From: an uncultured bacterium
GTDB taxonomy: Bacteria > Actinomycetota > Coriobacteriia > Coriobacteriales > Coriobacteriaceae
Length of the DNA: 64,000 nucleotides
Direction: 5' to 3'
Assembly (NCBI GenBank): GCA_905215065.1
Contig: CAJMOF010000010.1
Location: 1 to 64,000 of the forward strand
Numbering within the stretch: the stretch's first letter is position 1; every line of letters begins with the position of its first letter. The notes beneath the pieces were generated by a model, which did not search any database, was not told where the DNA came from, and was given only the letters and a program-made list of their open reading frames with translations. A program made the translations under genes and the position numbers. Positions 45,909-54,827 of this stretch are shown one piece after another.

Positions 45909-47732
45909 TTAGGCCTCGCCTCCCTTCGTGACGGCGGCATCCGCGGCAGCAGTGATCTTCCAGCTCGCGGCCTGTTCGTATTCGGCCCACATCTTGGCGT
46001 ATAGACCGTTTTGGGACAGCAGCTCGGCATGGGTGCCAGTCTCCTGCACGCTACCTTGGTTGAGCACCACGATCTTGTCGGCCCCCACCACGGTCGAAAG
46101 CCGGTGCGCGATCATAATGACTGTGTGACCCGCCGCCAGTTTGCTAAAGGCACGCTGGATGAGCGCCTCGTTCTCGGGGTCGGCAAACGCCGTGGCCTCA
46201 TCGAGCACCACGATAGGTGCGTCTTTAAGGATCGCGCGGGCGAGTGCCACGCGCTGCACCTCGCCGCCCGAAAGATATGCCCCTCCAGCACCGAGCATGG
46301 TGTTAATACCCTGCGGGAGCTTGGCCACAATGTCGTCGCACTGAGCTGCGGAGAGGGCCGCACGCACTTCGTCGTCAGTGGCCGTGGGCTTGGAGGCACG
46401 CACGTTATCGGCAAGTGTTTGCCGGAACAGCTGGTTGGTCTGGAACACGAAGGCGACCTGGTCCATAAGCTCGTGCGGATCCATATCGCGAACGTCCACA
46501 CCGCCTACGAGCACTCGACCCGAAGAGACATCCCAAAAACGAGGAATCAGGCTTGCGCAGGTTGACTTGCCGCCGCCCGAGGGACCCACCAGGGCGAGGG
46601 TGCTAACCGCGGAAACGTTAAAGCTCACATGGCTAACGGCAGGTGCTTCGGCACCCTCGTACGTAAAGCTCACGTCCTCAAAGCGCACATCGCTGCCAGC
46701 AGGGTGCTTGGGCTGGGCAGGCACGGAGAGCTGCTTGGAATCCATAACGCTTCGGATGCGCGCCAGCGAATCGGCACTCATCTGAGAGGCCTCGCCCACA
46801 AACATGAGCTTGGTCATGGCCGTCGGCACCACGGCCGAAAACATCGCGTAAAACGTGAAGTTGGCCATAAAATGCGCGAAGTCCGTCTCGCCCGGCGCCA
46901 ACAGCAACGCCACGGGCAACAGGAATGTCACAAGACCATTGAGCGCGGCAAGGTTGAGTACCTGCGGACCTCGGCAAAACGTGCCCGCATAGCTTTGTGC
47001 CATGTCGGCGTATTCGGCGATCGCGTCGTGGAACGCCTTAAAGGAATAGACCGTCTGCTGAAACACCTTGACCACGGGAATGCCGCGTACGTATTCGGTA
47101 CCGGTCTTGTTCATCTTGACCAGCGCGCCCATGTAGGCCTTCATGAACTCGGCGCCCTTGCCGCTCATCATGGTGGCCATGGCGCCAAGCGAAACGGCGA
47201 CCGAGATAAGGCATGCCGCGCCCAAGCGCCAATCGAGGGCGAAAAGCAGCACGAGCAGACCTGCGACCATGGCGGTGGCGCCGGCGATATCGGGTAGCAT
47301 GTGCGCGAGCAGGGTCTCGGTGGAGGCGGCGCATCCGTCTACGATACGGCGCAGCTCACCGGTGGCGTGTGTGTCAAAGTAGCCAAGCGGCAGCTTAAGC
47401 AGGTGCTCGCTCGTAGTCTTGCGAATATTGGACGCGCAGCGAAACGCAGACAGGTGCGTGCACATGAGCCCCACGAAATAGACCACGATGCTTGCCAGCG
47501 CAAACCCCACGGCCCACCAGCCATACGTCGCGATGCCGCAGGCTTCGCTCCAGTTAGGCGCCACGGCGATCAGATCGCGCGCGACAAGCCAAATGCACAC
47601 GTACGGGCCAAAGCTCAGCAGCTGCGAGAGCGCCGAGAGGGCCATGCCCAAATATGTTAGGAATTTGCGGTCGCCGGCATATGCAAGTAGCTCGCCGATA
47701 CCTCCACCTTCCCTTTTTGATCCCTTTGCCAT
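45909..47732 (-). CDS. ABC transporter, fused permease-ATPase (first subunit)
   Basis: The protein has 607 residues. After a short basic start (MAKGSKREGGG) come six membrane helices, then the ATPase with Walker A GPSGGGKST, signature LSGGEVQR and IVVLDEATAFADPENE. The start at 47732 follows AAAGGAATC; an upstream extension to 47795 runs into the promoter. It forms an operon with the next gene and is divergent from the AraC regulator. The changed residues after the Walker B (ATAFADPENE) are typical of this subfamily. Confidence 0.92.
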   Translation of the reverse strand: MAKGSKREGGGIGELLAYAGDRKFLTYLGMALSALSQLLSFGPYVCIWLVARDLIAVAPNWSEACGIATYGWWAVGFALASIVVYFVGLMCTHLSAFRCASNIRKTTSEHLLKLPLGYFDTHATGELRRIVDGCAASTETLLAHMLPDIAGATAMVAGLLVLLFALDWRLGAACLISVAVSLGAMATMMSGKGAEFMKAYMGALVKMNKTGTEYVRGIPVVKVFQQTVYSFKAFHDAIAEYADMAQSYAGTFCRGPQVLNLAALNGLVTFLLPVALLLAPGETDFAHFMANFTFYAMFSAVVPTAMTKLMFVGEASQMSADSLARIRSVMDSKQLSVPAQPKHPAGSDVRFEDVSFTYEGAEAPAVSHVSFNVSAVSTLALVGPSGGGKSTCASLIPRFWDVSSGRVLVGGVDVRDMDPHELMDQVAFVFQTNQLFRQTLADNVRASKPTATDDEVRAALSAAQCDDIVAKLPQGINTMLGAGGAYLSGGEVQRVALARAILKDAPIVVLDEATAFADPENEALIQRAFSKLAAGHTVIMIAHRLSTVVGADKIVVLNQGSVQETGTHAELLSQNGLYAKMWAEYEQAASWKITAAADAAVTKGGEA

Positions 47733-47785
47733 GAGATTCCTTTCTAACGGCTTGAGAGTTAACCGTAATGAACTTATCATTGATG

Positions 47786-47803
47786 TGTTAGCCATGGCTC
47801 ACA
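47786..47803. promoter_or_regulatory. AGCCATGGCT palindrome in the AraC/ABC divergent promoter
   Basis: TGTTAGCCATGGCTCACA, palindromic at 16 of 18 positions, lies between the ABC operon and the araC-type gene. It is a plausible operator shared with 44065-44082. Confidence 0.5.
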
Positions 47804-47846
47804 ATCGAGCCAGGCGTGGACGTTTCTGCAAAGGAAAGGGACGCTT

Positions 47847-48851
47847 TTGCAAATACGGCGGGCAGCGACCGACATAACCGAGCTCTACGCACCGCAGTTT
47901 GAGCAGTTTGGCCTGGAGCTTACCGGCAAGGGCGCCGTCTTTACCGGCGAGGTGGCAAACGATCGGGCGCACGGACGCGCATGGATCATGCCCCTCTCCC
48001 CCGCCTGCATCGTTATGGAGCATTACATTACCCCGACGCACGATATGTACCTGGCCGAATACACACCCGAACCGTACGCGTGCGTGAGCGAGGTCAGCGC
48101 GCCCACGCTCATGTGCATGCCCGAAGCCGGCATAACGCCTGCGAACCTTAAACCCCTGCATGGACCGTGGCCAAACAATGCCGTGTGCAGCTTTATCCAA
48201 GATAACTGTGGCGAGGAGTTAAGCCCACTGTTTGCAGGGCGGCTCTATCACTCGCGCTCGGTGCTCTTTTTGCCTGGATATTTTGACGAGCTGGAGCACC
48301 GCTATCCCACCGAGTTCGCAGGGGTCTTTGAGGCGTTTGCCGAACCATGGCACGAGGAGGCGACGTCTACCATCTGCCACACGTTGCGCCGGATTAACGA
48401 GGACCGCGCCCGCACCGCAGGCGGACACGTCTATATGCAGGGCATCGTGGAGACCATGGTCGCGGAGCTCGCCTGTTCGCGCGCGGCCCACAAGCAGGCG
48501 CAGCAGGCGGCAGACACACGCGTCAGCGTGACCATTGCCGAAGAAGCAACGGCAATGATTGAGCGCACGCTCGACAAAGGCAGACGCGTGGGTATCAACG
48601 AGGTGGCCGAGAGGCTCTACACAAGCCGCTCCAAACTATGCGCCACCTTTAAGGCCCAAACTGGCGAGTCCCTGGGCGCCTACATTCGCAGACGCCGTAT
48701 GGAGCGAGCACAGGACCTTTTGGCCGACAGCTCGCTGACGATAGCGCAGGTGGCAGAGCGTCTAGGCTACCCTCAGCAGGCCGCCTTCGCCCAAGCCTTC
48801 AAGCAACACACCGGCACCACCCCCACCGCTTGGCGCTCCCAACATTTATAA
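47847..48851 (+). CDS. AraC-family transcriptional regulator
   Basis: The protein has 334 residues. The C-terminal double helix-turn-helix is RVGINEVAERLYTSRSKLCATFKAQTGESLGAYIRRRRMERAQDLLADSSLTIAQVAERLGYPQQAAFAQAFKQHTGTTPTAWR. The N-terminal 200 residues are a sensor domain of unknown ligand. The start is a TTG at 47847 after GGAAAGGG; no better in-frame start exists. It is divergent from the ABC pair, which it probably controls. Confidence 0.88.
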   Translation: MQIRRAATDITELYAPQFEQFGLELTGKGAVFTGEVANDRAHGRAWIMPLSPACIVMEHYITPTHDMYLAEYTPEPYACVSEVSAPTLMCMPEAGITPANLKPLHGPWPNNAVCSFIQDNCGEELSPLFAGRLYHSRSVLFLPGYFDELEHRYPTEFAGVFEAFAEPWHEEATSTICHTLRRINEDRARTAGGHVYMQGIVETMVAELACSRAAHKQAQQAADTRVSVTIAEEATAMIERTLDKGRRVGINEVAERLYTSRSKLCATFKAQTGESLGAYIRRRRMERAQDLLADSSLTIAQVAERLGYPQQAAFAQAFKQHTGTTPTAWRSQHL

Positions 48852-48853
48852 AG

Positions 48854-49055
48854 AATGAGGGCGCCAACGGCGCCCTCATTCACCAAATTCAATCCAGCCT
48901 ACCTGACCCGAACGGCCGAGTCGTAGCAGAACCCGGGAGCCCCGGCAGGGCGGGTGCTTCCTCAAAATGAGTTTCCTTCAAAACAATGGGCGCGCCGACG
49001 GCACGCCCATTCACTCGATTCCATTCAGCCCACCTGACCCGAACGGCCGAGTCGT
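48854..49055. repeat. Two tandem hairpin modules (period 131 bp)
   Basis: A hairpin with ends AATG/CATT (48854-48880 and 48985-49011) is followed in both copies by a 44-nt segment ending CCTGACCCGAACGGCCGAGT (to 48924 and 49055). The hairpin stems differ but each pairs (GAGGGCGCC/GGCGCCCTC; GGGCG/CGCCC). Copy 1 directly follows the AraC gene. Confidence 0.7.
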
Positions 49056-49058
49056 CAC

Positions 49059-49194
49059 GGAACCGAGGGGCCGGGCGCAGGGCCTTGCCTCTCAATGAGT
49101 TCCGCACGAACAGGAGGCGCCAGTGGCGCCTCCGTCGTGAGTCAGGACTGTCCGAAATTGAGAGGCAAGGCCCTGCGCCCGGCCCCTCGGTTCC
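49059..49194. repeat. Long inverted-repeat element with conserved loop core (copy 2)
   Basis: The 38-bp arms (49059-49096, 49157-49194) are perfectly complementary. The loop has GAGTTCCGCACGA, an inner stem GGAGGCGCC/GGCGCCTCC and GTCAGGACTGTCCGA, as in the element at 29250-29383, while the arms are unrelated to that copy. It ends 3 bp before the gatB stop codon. Confidence 0.75.
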
Positions 49195-49197
49195 CGT

Positions 49198-50874
49198 TTA
49201 CGAGAGCGACGTTCTCAGCAACTCGTTGAAGAGCTTCGGGTTGCCCTTTCCGCGGCTCGCCTTCATGCACTGGCCCACCAAAAAGCCGATGACCTTCTGG
49301 TTGCCGTCATGATACTGCTGCGCCTGATCGGCACAGTTTGCCAGCACCTCGTCCACGATCGGCTGCAGCGCGCCGGCATCGCTCACCTGACGCATGCCGC
49401 GCTCGTCGACGATCTTGTTGGGATCGTCACCGGTCTGGGCCATGGCCTCAAAGACCTCGTGCGCTTGGTTGGAGCTGATGGCATCGGTCGCCAGCAGCTT
49501 GGCGAGTGCTGCCACCTGAGCCGGCGCGATACCGGACTCGGCGAGCGACACGCCCGCGCCCTTAAGGTAAGCAATCATCTCGTTCACCAGCAAGTTTGCA
49601 ACCGTCTGGGCCTCCTTGCCAGCCATACCGGCAGCGGCCGCCTCAAAGAACTCGGCAAACTCCGGGTCGCCGGCGATCTGCTCGGCGTCGGCCGCCTTAA
49701 TGCCAAAGTCGGCCTCAAAGCGGGCGCGCTTGGCATCGGGCAGCTCGGGGATCTCGCCACGGCAGCGGTCGATGAACTCGTCATCCAGATCGAACAGCGC
49801 CAGGTCGGGATCGGGGAACAGGCGATAGTCGTCGGCCGTCTCCTTCACACGCATGACCACAGTGCGCTTGCGGCTGGGCTCCCAGTGGCGGGTCTCCTGA
49901 TAGATGATGCCGCCCTCCTCGAGCACCTCGGCCTGGCGGCAAATCTCGTAGGCAAGGCCATCGTGCAGGCTCTTAAACGAGTTGAGGTTCTTGAGCTCGG
50001 TCTTGGTACCCAGCTTGGTCTCGCCGCGGCGGCGCAGCGACACGTTGCCGTCGCAGCGCATGGAACCTTTCTCCATGGAGCAGTCCGAAATGCCCAGCGT
50101 CACAAAGATGCGGCGGAGCTTCTCCATAAACAGGCGCGCTTCCTCGGGCGTACGCAGGTCGGGCTCAGTCACGAGCTCAATCAAAGGCGTGCCGCAGCGG
50201 TTGTAGTCGACGAGCGACTCGGCCGCGGCGGTAATGCGGCCCTCGGCGCCACCCACGTGGACCATCTTGGCGGCGTCCTCCTCCATGTGGATGCGCAGGA
50301 TGCGGATGGGCACCGTGTAGGAACCGTCCTCGCGGCGCTCGGGCATCTGCAGGTTGGACGCATCGTAGCTGGCCAGGTGACCGGCGCGCTGATTGCCCTC
50401 GCGCATGGTCGACGTCATGGACGTGGACAGGCCCTCGGCGTTGGCCGAGGCGCTCGCCAAGCTCTGGGCCTCGGCCTCGCCAAACGCGCAGTCGGGGCGC
50501 TCGGCGGCACCGCGACCGGTCACGTCCAGATCCAGGTGACCATACATGGCAAAGGCGACCGGACCCTGCGTGGTCTGGAAGTTCTTGGCCATATCGGGAT
50601 AGAAGTAGTGCTTGCGGTAGAACATCGAGTGGCGCTGGATCTCGCAGTTGGTGGCGAGACCGGCCTTGACGATGCTCTCGATGGCGCGCTTGTTGGGCAC
50701 CGGCAGGGCGCCGGGCAGGCCCAGGCACACCGGGCACACGTTGGCGTTGGGCTCGTCATCGTGGCTGAGCTTGCAGTTGCAGAACATCTTGGTATCGAGT
50801 GCGGTGAGCTCGGTGTGGATCTCCAGGCCGATCACGGCCTCCCAATCCTGCAGGACCTCGGAAAGCTCCTTCAT
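49198..50874 (-). CDS. gatB: Asp/Glu-tRNA amidotransferase subunit B, with an insertion
   Basis: The protein has 558 residues, against about 475-500 usually. GatCAB converts Glu-tRNA(Gln) and/or Asp-tRNA(Asn) to the amides. WEAVIGLEIHTEL..KMFCNC and VCPVCLGLPGALPVPN supply the zinc cysteines. IHMEEDAAKMVH and DYNRCGTPLIELVTEPDLRTPEEA are the catalytic kinase-like part, and a YqeY-like tail follows. Residues about 120-185 (ERPDCAFGEAEAQSLASASANAEG...) replace the short loop usually found before RIHMEED. It overlaps gatA by one base. Confidence 0.95.
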   Translation of the reverse strand: MKELSEVLQDWEAVIGLEIHTELTALDTKMFCNCKLSHDDEPNANVCPVCLGLPGALPVPNKRAIESIVKAGLATNCEIQRHSMFYRKHYFYPDMAKNFQTTQGPVAFAMYGHLDLDVTGRGAAERPDCAFGEAEAQSLASASANAEGLSTSMTSTMREGNQRAGHLASYDASNLQMPERREDGSYTVPIRILRIHMEEDAAKMVHVGGAEGRITAAAESLVDYNRCGTPLIELVTEPDLRTPEEARLFMEKLRRIFVTLGISDCSMEKGSMRCDGNVSLRRRGETKLGTKTELKNLNSFKSLHDGLAYEICRQAEVLEEGGIIYQETRHWEPSRKRTVVMRVKETADDYRLFPDPDLALFDLDDEFIDRCRGEIPELPDAKRARFEADFGIKAADAEQIAGDPEFAEFFEAAAAGMAGKEAQTVANLLVNEMIAYLKGAGVSLAESGIAPAQVAALAKLLATDAISSNQAHEVFEAMAQTGDDPNKIVDERGMRQVSDAGALQPIVDEVLANCADQAQQYHDGNQKVIGFLVGQCMKASRGKGNPKLFNELLRTSLS

Positions 50875-52388
50875 TACAGCTCGCCTCCCTTCCCGGCAAA
50901 ATCGGGCGCGACGGAAAGCACGGGCGCACCCGTGGCGGCATCGGCAAAGCCGCGCTCCAAGGCGCGGGCAAACGTGAGCAGCTGACGGTCCTTAAAGGCC
51001 GGACCCACCAGCTGGGCAGAAACGGGCAGATGAGTATCCTCGCCCAGGCCCAGCGGCACCGAGATACCGCCGTTGCCGCAAATGTTGAGCGAGATGGTGT
51101 ACAGGTCCGAAAGGTACATCTGCGTGGGGTCGCTGATCTCGCCAAACTTAAAGGCCGTGCGCGGCGAGGCGGGCATGAGGATGGTGTCCACCTTGGCATA
51201 CGCGGCGTCGTAGTCCTGCGTGATGAGCGTGCGGGCCTTTTGCGCAGCGTAGTAGTACTTGTCGTACACGCCCGAGCTCAGCAGGTAGGCGCCGAGCATC
51301 TGACGGCGCTTGGCCTCGGCGCCAAAACCGTGGGCGCGCGAAAGCGAACTCTGGTCGGACAGGTTGGCGCAGCCCTCCTCCTGGTAGCCGTAGCGAATGC
51401 CGTCGAAACGGGCCAGGTTGGAGAATGCCTCGGCCGGGCCGATGACGTAGTAGGCGGCGATGGCGGCGTCCAGGTGCGGCAGGTCGACCTCGACCAGCTC
51501 GGCACCCTGGTTCTGCAGCTCCTGGGCGGCGCGCTGAACAGCGGCCTTGACCTCGGGCGTCAGGCCCTCGGCCTCCATAAACGCGGGGATGATGCCCACG
51601 CGCTTGCCCTCGATGCTGTCGTTGAGATGCTCGGTAAAGTCGACGGCGCAGTCCTGGCTGGTGCAGTCGTACGGATCGTGCCCCGCGCCGGTAAGCGCGT
51701 TCATGGCCAGCGCGACATCCTCGACCGTGCGGCCAAAGGGACCCACCTGGTCGAGCGACGAGCCAAAGGCAACCACGCCGTAACGGCTCACGGCGCCATA
51801 CGTGGGCTTAAAGCCCACCACGCCGCACAGCGACGCCGGCTGGCGAATGGAGCCGCCGGTGTCCGAGCCCAGCGAGAGCGCGACCTCGCCCGCGGCGACG
51901 GCTGCAGCGGAGCCGCCCGAGGAGCCGCCGGGCACACGCTCGGTATCCCAGGGGTTGTTGGTGCGGTGGAACGCCGAGCTCTCGGTGGAGCTGCCAAAGG
52001 CAAACTCGTCCATGTTGGCCTTGCCCATGGGCAGGCAGCCGGCATCCAGCATGCGCTGGACGCAGGTGGCGGTGTAGACGCTCTGGTAGTCCTCGAGCAT
52101 GAGGGAAGCGCAGGTGGTGCGCGTGCCCACGAGGTTCATGTTGTCCTTGATGGCCAGCGGCACGCCCGCGAGCGGGGGCAGCGGCTTGCCTGCGACACGG
52201 TCGGCATCCACGCGCGCGGCGGCCTCGAGCGCAAGCTCGGGCGCCACCTGCAGGAATGCCTGGACCCCGCCCTCGCGCGCCTCGATGGCGGCAAGGGAGG
52301 CCTGGGCCACCTCGGTAGCGGTAAAGTCGCCGGCGGCAACGCCTGCGGCGATCTGGGCGGCGGTAAAGAAATCGAAGCTCTGCGCCAT
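50874..52388 (-). CDS. gatA: Asp/Glu-tRNA amidotransferase subunit A
   Basis: The protein has 504 residues and is an amidase-signature glutaminase. GVPLAIKDNMNLVGTRTTCAS carries the catalytic Lys. GSSGGSAAAVAAGEVALSLGSDTGGSIRQPASLCGVVGFKPTYG supplies the two serines of the triad. It releases ammonia from glutamine for GatB. It overlaps both neighbours by one base, a tight gatCAB operon. Confidence 0.97.
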   Translation of the reverse strand: MAQSFDFFTAAQIAAGVAAGDFTATEVAQASLAAIEAREGGVQAFLQVAPELALEAAARVDADRVAGKPLPPLAGVPLAIKDNMNLVGTRTTCASLMLEDYQSVYTATCVQRMLDAGCLPMGKANMDEFAFGSSTESSAFHRTNNPWDTERVPGGSSGGSAAAVAAGEVALSLGSDTGGSIRQPASLCGVVGFKPTYGAVSRYGVVAFGSSLDQVGPFGRTVEDVALAMNALTGAGHDPYDCTSQDCAVDFTEHLNDSIEGKRVGIIPAFMEAEGLTPEVKAAVQRAAQELQNQGAELVEVDLPHLDAAIAAYYVIGPAEAFSNLARFDGIRYGYQEEGCANLSDQSSLSRAHGFGAEAKRRQMLGAYLLSSGVYDKYYYAAQKARTLITQDYDAAYAKVDTILMPASPRTAFKFGEISDPTQMYLSDLYTISLNICGNGGISVPLGLGEDTHLPVSAQLVGPAFKDRQLLTFARALERGFADAATGAPVLSVAPDFAGKGGEL

Positions 52389-52699
52389 TACTCGCTCTCC
52401 CCCTCTCCCAAAATGGACGGCACGCGGAAGTAGCGGTCGCGCGCGCTGCCGGCGTTTTCGAGCGCAATGTCGAGCGGCAGGTCGCGCTCGGGCTCGCGCA
52501 GGTCATCGCCCATCACGTTGGACAGGCTTCCGATGGGATGGAACGTGGGCTCCACGTCGGGTAAGTCATATTGCAAGACAGGCTCGAGCATCTGGACGGC
52601 GTCGTTCATGTAGGACGTCATCTGGGTGAGCTCGTCATCGGTCAGTGCGATCTTTGCGTACTCGGCGATGTCGCGCACGTCTTTCTCGCTGAGTGCCAT
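52388..52699 (-). CDS. gatC: Asp/Glu-tRNA amidotransferase subunit C
   Basis: The protein has 103 residues. MALSEKDVRDIAEYAKIALTDDELTQMTSYMNDAVQMLEPVLQYDLPDVEPTFHPI is the GatC pattern of a helix bundle and an extended wrapping segment. The start at 52699 follows GGAAGGGAGCG. It is the first gene of gatCAB. Confidence 0.95.
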   Translation of the reverse strand: MALSEKDVRDIAEYAKIALTDDELTQMTSYMNDAVQMLEPVLQYDLPDVEPTFHPIGSLSNVMGDDLREPERDLPLDIALENAGSARDRYFRVPSILGEGESE

Positions 52700-52880
52700 A
52701 GGCGCTCCCTTCCGCATAACAGATAAACCGCTCTAGTATACAAGGCAACGCCGCTTGGAGCAGGTGCTTTACCCAAATGCAGCGAAAACGTAACGAGGAC
52801 GGCGGGTTGGCAGGCGGCGGGCTGGCGGTTCTGCAGCGAAACCGCACCGTCCATAGCGAAAACCATCTCGTCCACAACGA

Positions 52881-52945
52881 AAACCATCACAACATTCGAC
52901 GCTTTTCGCCAAAATCGAGATTTTCATCGAATGTTGTGATGGTTT
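52881..52945. repeat. Inverted repeat around a 27-nt loop
   Basis: AAACCATCACAACATTCGA (52881-52899) pairs perfectly with its reverse complement at 52927-52945. Degenerate half-copies (GCGAAAACCATC.., ACGAAAACCATC..) precede it with a period of roughly 23 bp from about 52833. It fills the 304-bp gap between gatC and the sortase. Confidence 0.7.
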
Positions 52946-52957
52946 GAAAGCCACGAG

Positions 52958-52988
52958 CACCACAAAAGTGCCTGTCCCCTTTGTGGTG
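52958..52988 (-). terminator. Gene-end hairpin with GGGGACAGG core
   Basis: CACCACAAA (52958-52966) pairs with TTTGTGGTG (52980-52988). On the minus strand its loop reads GGGGACAGGCAC. It is nearly identical to the hairpin after MurT-GatD at 20211 and follows the sortase gene. Confidence 0.7.
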
Positions 52989-53003
52989 GTTCTGAAGAAT
53001 GCC

Positions 53004-53942
53004 TTATGCCGAGGCCTTGGTCTTGCGGCGCTTGCGGATCGCGTGGATCACGATGTCCAGCAGCAACAGCACAATGGCTACGACCACGATGAGCACGGCA
53101 AACTCGCGCTTGCCCCAGTGGCGGCCGGCCAGCGACTTTTGCTTGTCGACATCCTTCTTGTTGTACTTGGTGCGCACGCAATGCACCAGCAGGCGATGGT
53201 CGTTCACGCCGTAGGGCGTGCAGGTGACGAGCGTCACCTTGTCGGCGCCGGGCTCGATGGTCAGCGACTCCATCTCCTCGGGCAGCACCACCTCGGAATC
53301 CACCATCTTGTAGGCAAGCGTCTTGTTCATGGTGTGCAGCAGCACCAGGTCGCCGGGCTCCAGCGAGTGAATGTCGTCGAACATGCTCAGGTTGCGCATG
53401 CCCGAGTGCGCGGTAAGCACGCAATGCGTCGAGGTGCCGCCCACCGGCAGGCTCGTGCCCTCCAGGTGGCCGACGCCCGCCATAAGGACTTCTTCGCTCG
53501 TGCCGTGGTAGATGGGCATACTCACGTCGATGGAGGGGATCTCGACCCAGCTCATCATGGGGTCGCGGTCAAAAATGAGCTGCTGAGCGTAGGGCTCGAT
53601 CTGGTCGGCGGGGAGCTCGGTGGCCTCGCCCGCCAGCTGCTCGTTAAAGGAGCGCGCCTGGAGCAGGATGCGCTCGCGCTCCTCGGCAGATAGCGCGTCC
53701 ACGGTGCTGGACACGGTGCTGATCTGGTTGAACACGCCCGAGGCCTCGAGCCGGTCCAAGATCCACGGCCAGGTCATAAGGCCCACGCCAATAAGGATGA
53801 TGACGATGGTGATGAGCCGGTCGGCCCAGCGCGGCAGTCGCTTGCGACGGCGCTTGGGCTTTGGTTGAGGTTTGGGCTGAGGGCTTGAGCCACCGTTGGC
53901 CGCGGCGTTATTGCTCTTCATATGTTTGGCGCCCTGCACCAT
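53004..53942 (-). CDS. Class C sortase (pilus polymerase)
   Basis: The protein has 312 residues. A Pro/Lys-rich start, a membrane helix (LITIVIILIGVGLMTWPWIL), the sortase domain, and a second C-terminal helix (FAVLIVVVAIVLLLLDIVIHA) give the class C topology. Catalytic H179 is in LTAHSG, C241 in LVTCTPYG and R250 in NDHRLLV. The DRDPMMSW segment may be the class C lid. It would link pilins through lysines to LPxTG-type motifs on the cell surface. A GAGGAGTGACC site precedes the ATG. The pilin operon it most likely serves begins 2.6 kb upstream on the same strand. Confidence 0.93.
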   Translation of the reverse strand: MVQGAKHMKSNNAAANGGSSPQPKPQPKPKRRRKRLPRWADRLITIVIILIGVGLMTWPWILDRLEASGVFNQISTVSSTVDALSAEERERILLQARSFNEQLAGEATELPADQIEPYAQQLIFDRDPMMSWVEIPSIDVSMPIYHGTSEEVLMAGVGHLEGTSLPVGGTSTHCVLTAHSGMRNLSMFDDIHSLEPGDLVLLHTMNKTLAYKMVDSEVVLPEEMESLTIEPGADKVTLVTCTPYGVNDHRLLVHCVRTKYNKKDVDKQKSLAGRHWGKREFAVLIVVVAIVLLLLDIVIHAIRKRRKTKASA

Positions 53943-54053
53943 CGCCGGTCACTCCTCTACAACTCAGGTTGTCTAAACAAATAATAGCCGATTAGCGAGC
54001 CTCCGCGCCGGACAACGCAGCTTGACTGCACCGTCCGGGCCACGTAGCCCCAC

Positions 54054-54827
54054 TCAACCAATCAAGCCATATGTTGCTTTCATCGTCTCGAGCAACTGCG
54101 CCATCGTTACGCCCGCAACCCCAATCTGTTTCAGATTGACGTCGCCCACCTCGCAATCTTTAACAAACGCAAGCATATCGTCCTTCAGTTCTCCGCCCAG
54201 GTCGACACCTTCCGACTCGCCAAGCAGCTGAGCAAGCCTCAGCGCATCGCGTTTATGCTTTTTTACCTTCTTCGAATCAACGTTCTCCCCCGCTTCCCTT
54301 CTAGCTTTTAGGTCGAGATACGCCTTCGCTTTGAACGGGACAATGTATTCCGTGCCCAGGACCGAAACGCCGCCTACGGTCCGAATTCCCTGAAGGAACA
54401 AGCTGTAGTAAGCATCGTCTAACAAAATTGCCGAAAGACTGCTTATGTTTTCATCAACGTGAATTGGCGCCACATCAATCCCCTCACGACCCTTTAGAAA
54501 GTCGGGGCACTTCGCGAAGAGCTCGATCATATGGGGGTAACCCGGCCTCTTTGGCTCTGTAAACCGATAAAAACATGAGCCTTTACCTTCGCCCCAGCCG
54601 CAGCGGTAGCCGCCATCACGCACCAAAGTCCATATGGCTTCTGCCGTCTGAGGCAACCGATCATCGGCGACAATTACCACATCAAAATCGTGAGTCGCCC
54701 TGAATGAAAGCCCCGCCTCCGCGAGCAAAATGTCGCATGCCGTGCCGCCGATAAGGGCATACGATCCTTCAGCTTCTTGCATATGCTGCTGAAATTCTTG
54801 GAGACCTTCTACAGCGCTTCTTGCCAT
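54054..54827 (-). CDS. AbiEii-like nucleotidyltransferase (putative toxin)
   Basis: The protein has 257 residues. YALIGGTACDILLAEAGLSFRATHDFDVVIVAD matches the GG...DxD nucleotidyltransferase motif of AbiEii/AbiGii proteins. PFKAKAYLDLKARREAGENVDSKKVKKHKRDALRLAQLL is the conserved K..A.LDL..R....KHK.D segment. Known relatives are the toxin half of abortive-infection or type IV toxin-antitoxin systems that modify tRNA. Its start overlaps the upstream gene by 19 bp, so it is translationally coupled to the winged-helix partner. Confidence 0.82.
   Translation of the reverse strand: MARSAVEGLQEFQQHMQEAEGSYALIGGTACDILLAEAGLSFRATHDFDVVIVADDRLPQTAEAIWTLVRDGGYRCGWGEGKGSCFYRFTEPKRPGYPHMIELFAKCPDFLKGREGIDVAPIHVDENISSLSAILLDDAYYSLFLQGIRTVGGVSVLGTEYIVPFKAKAYLDLKARREAGENVDSKKVKKHKRDALRLAQLLGESEGVDLGGELKDDMLAFVKDCEVGDVNLKQIGVAGVTMAQLLETMKATYGLIG

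Noticed and set aside
49059..49194. Long inverted repeat considered as an insertion sequence
   Set aside because: There is no transposase and the interior is only about 60 bp, so it is listed as a structured repeat.
52833..52945. Spaced AACCATC units considered as a CRISPR array
   Set aside because: Units are degenerate, spacing is about 23 bp, no regular unique spacers exist, and there are no cas genes.
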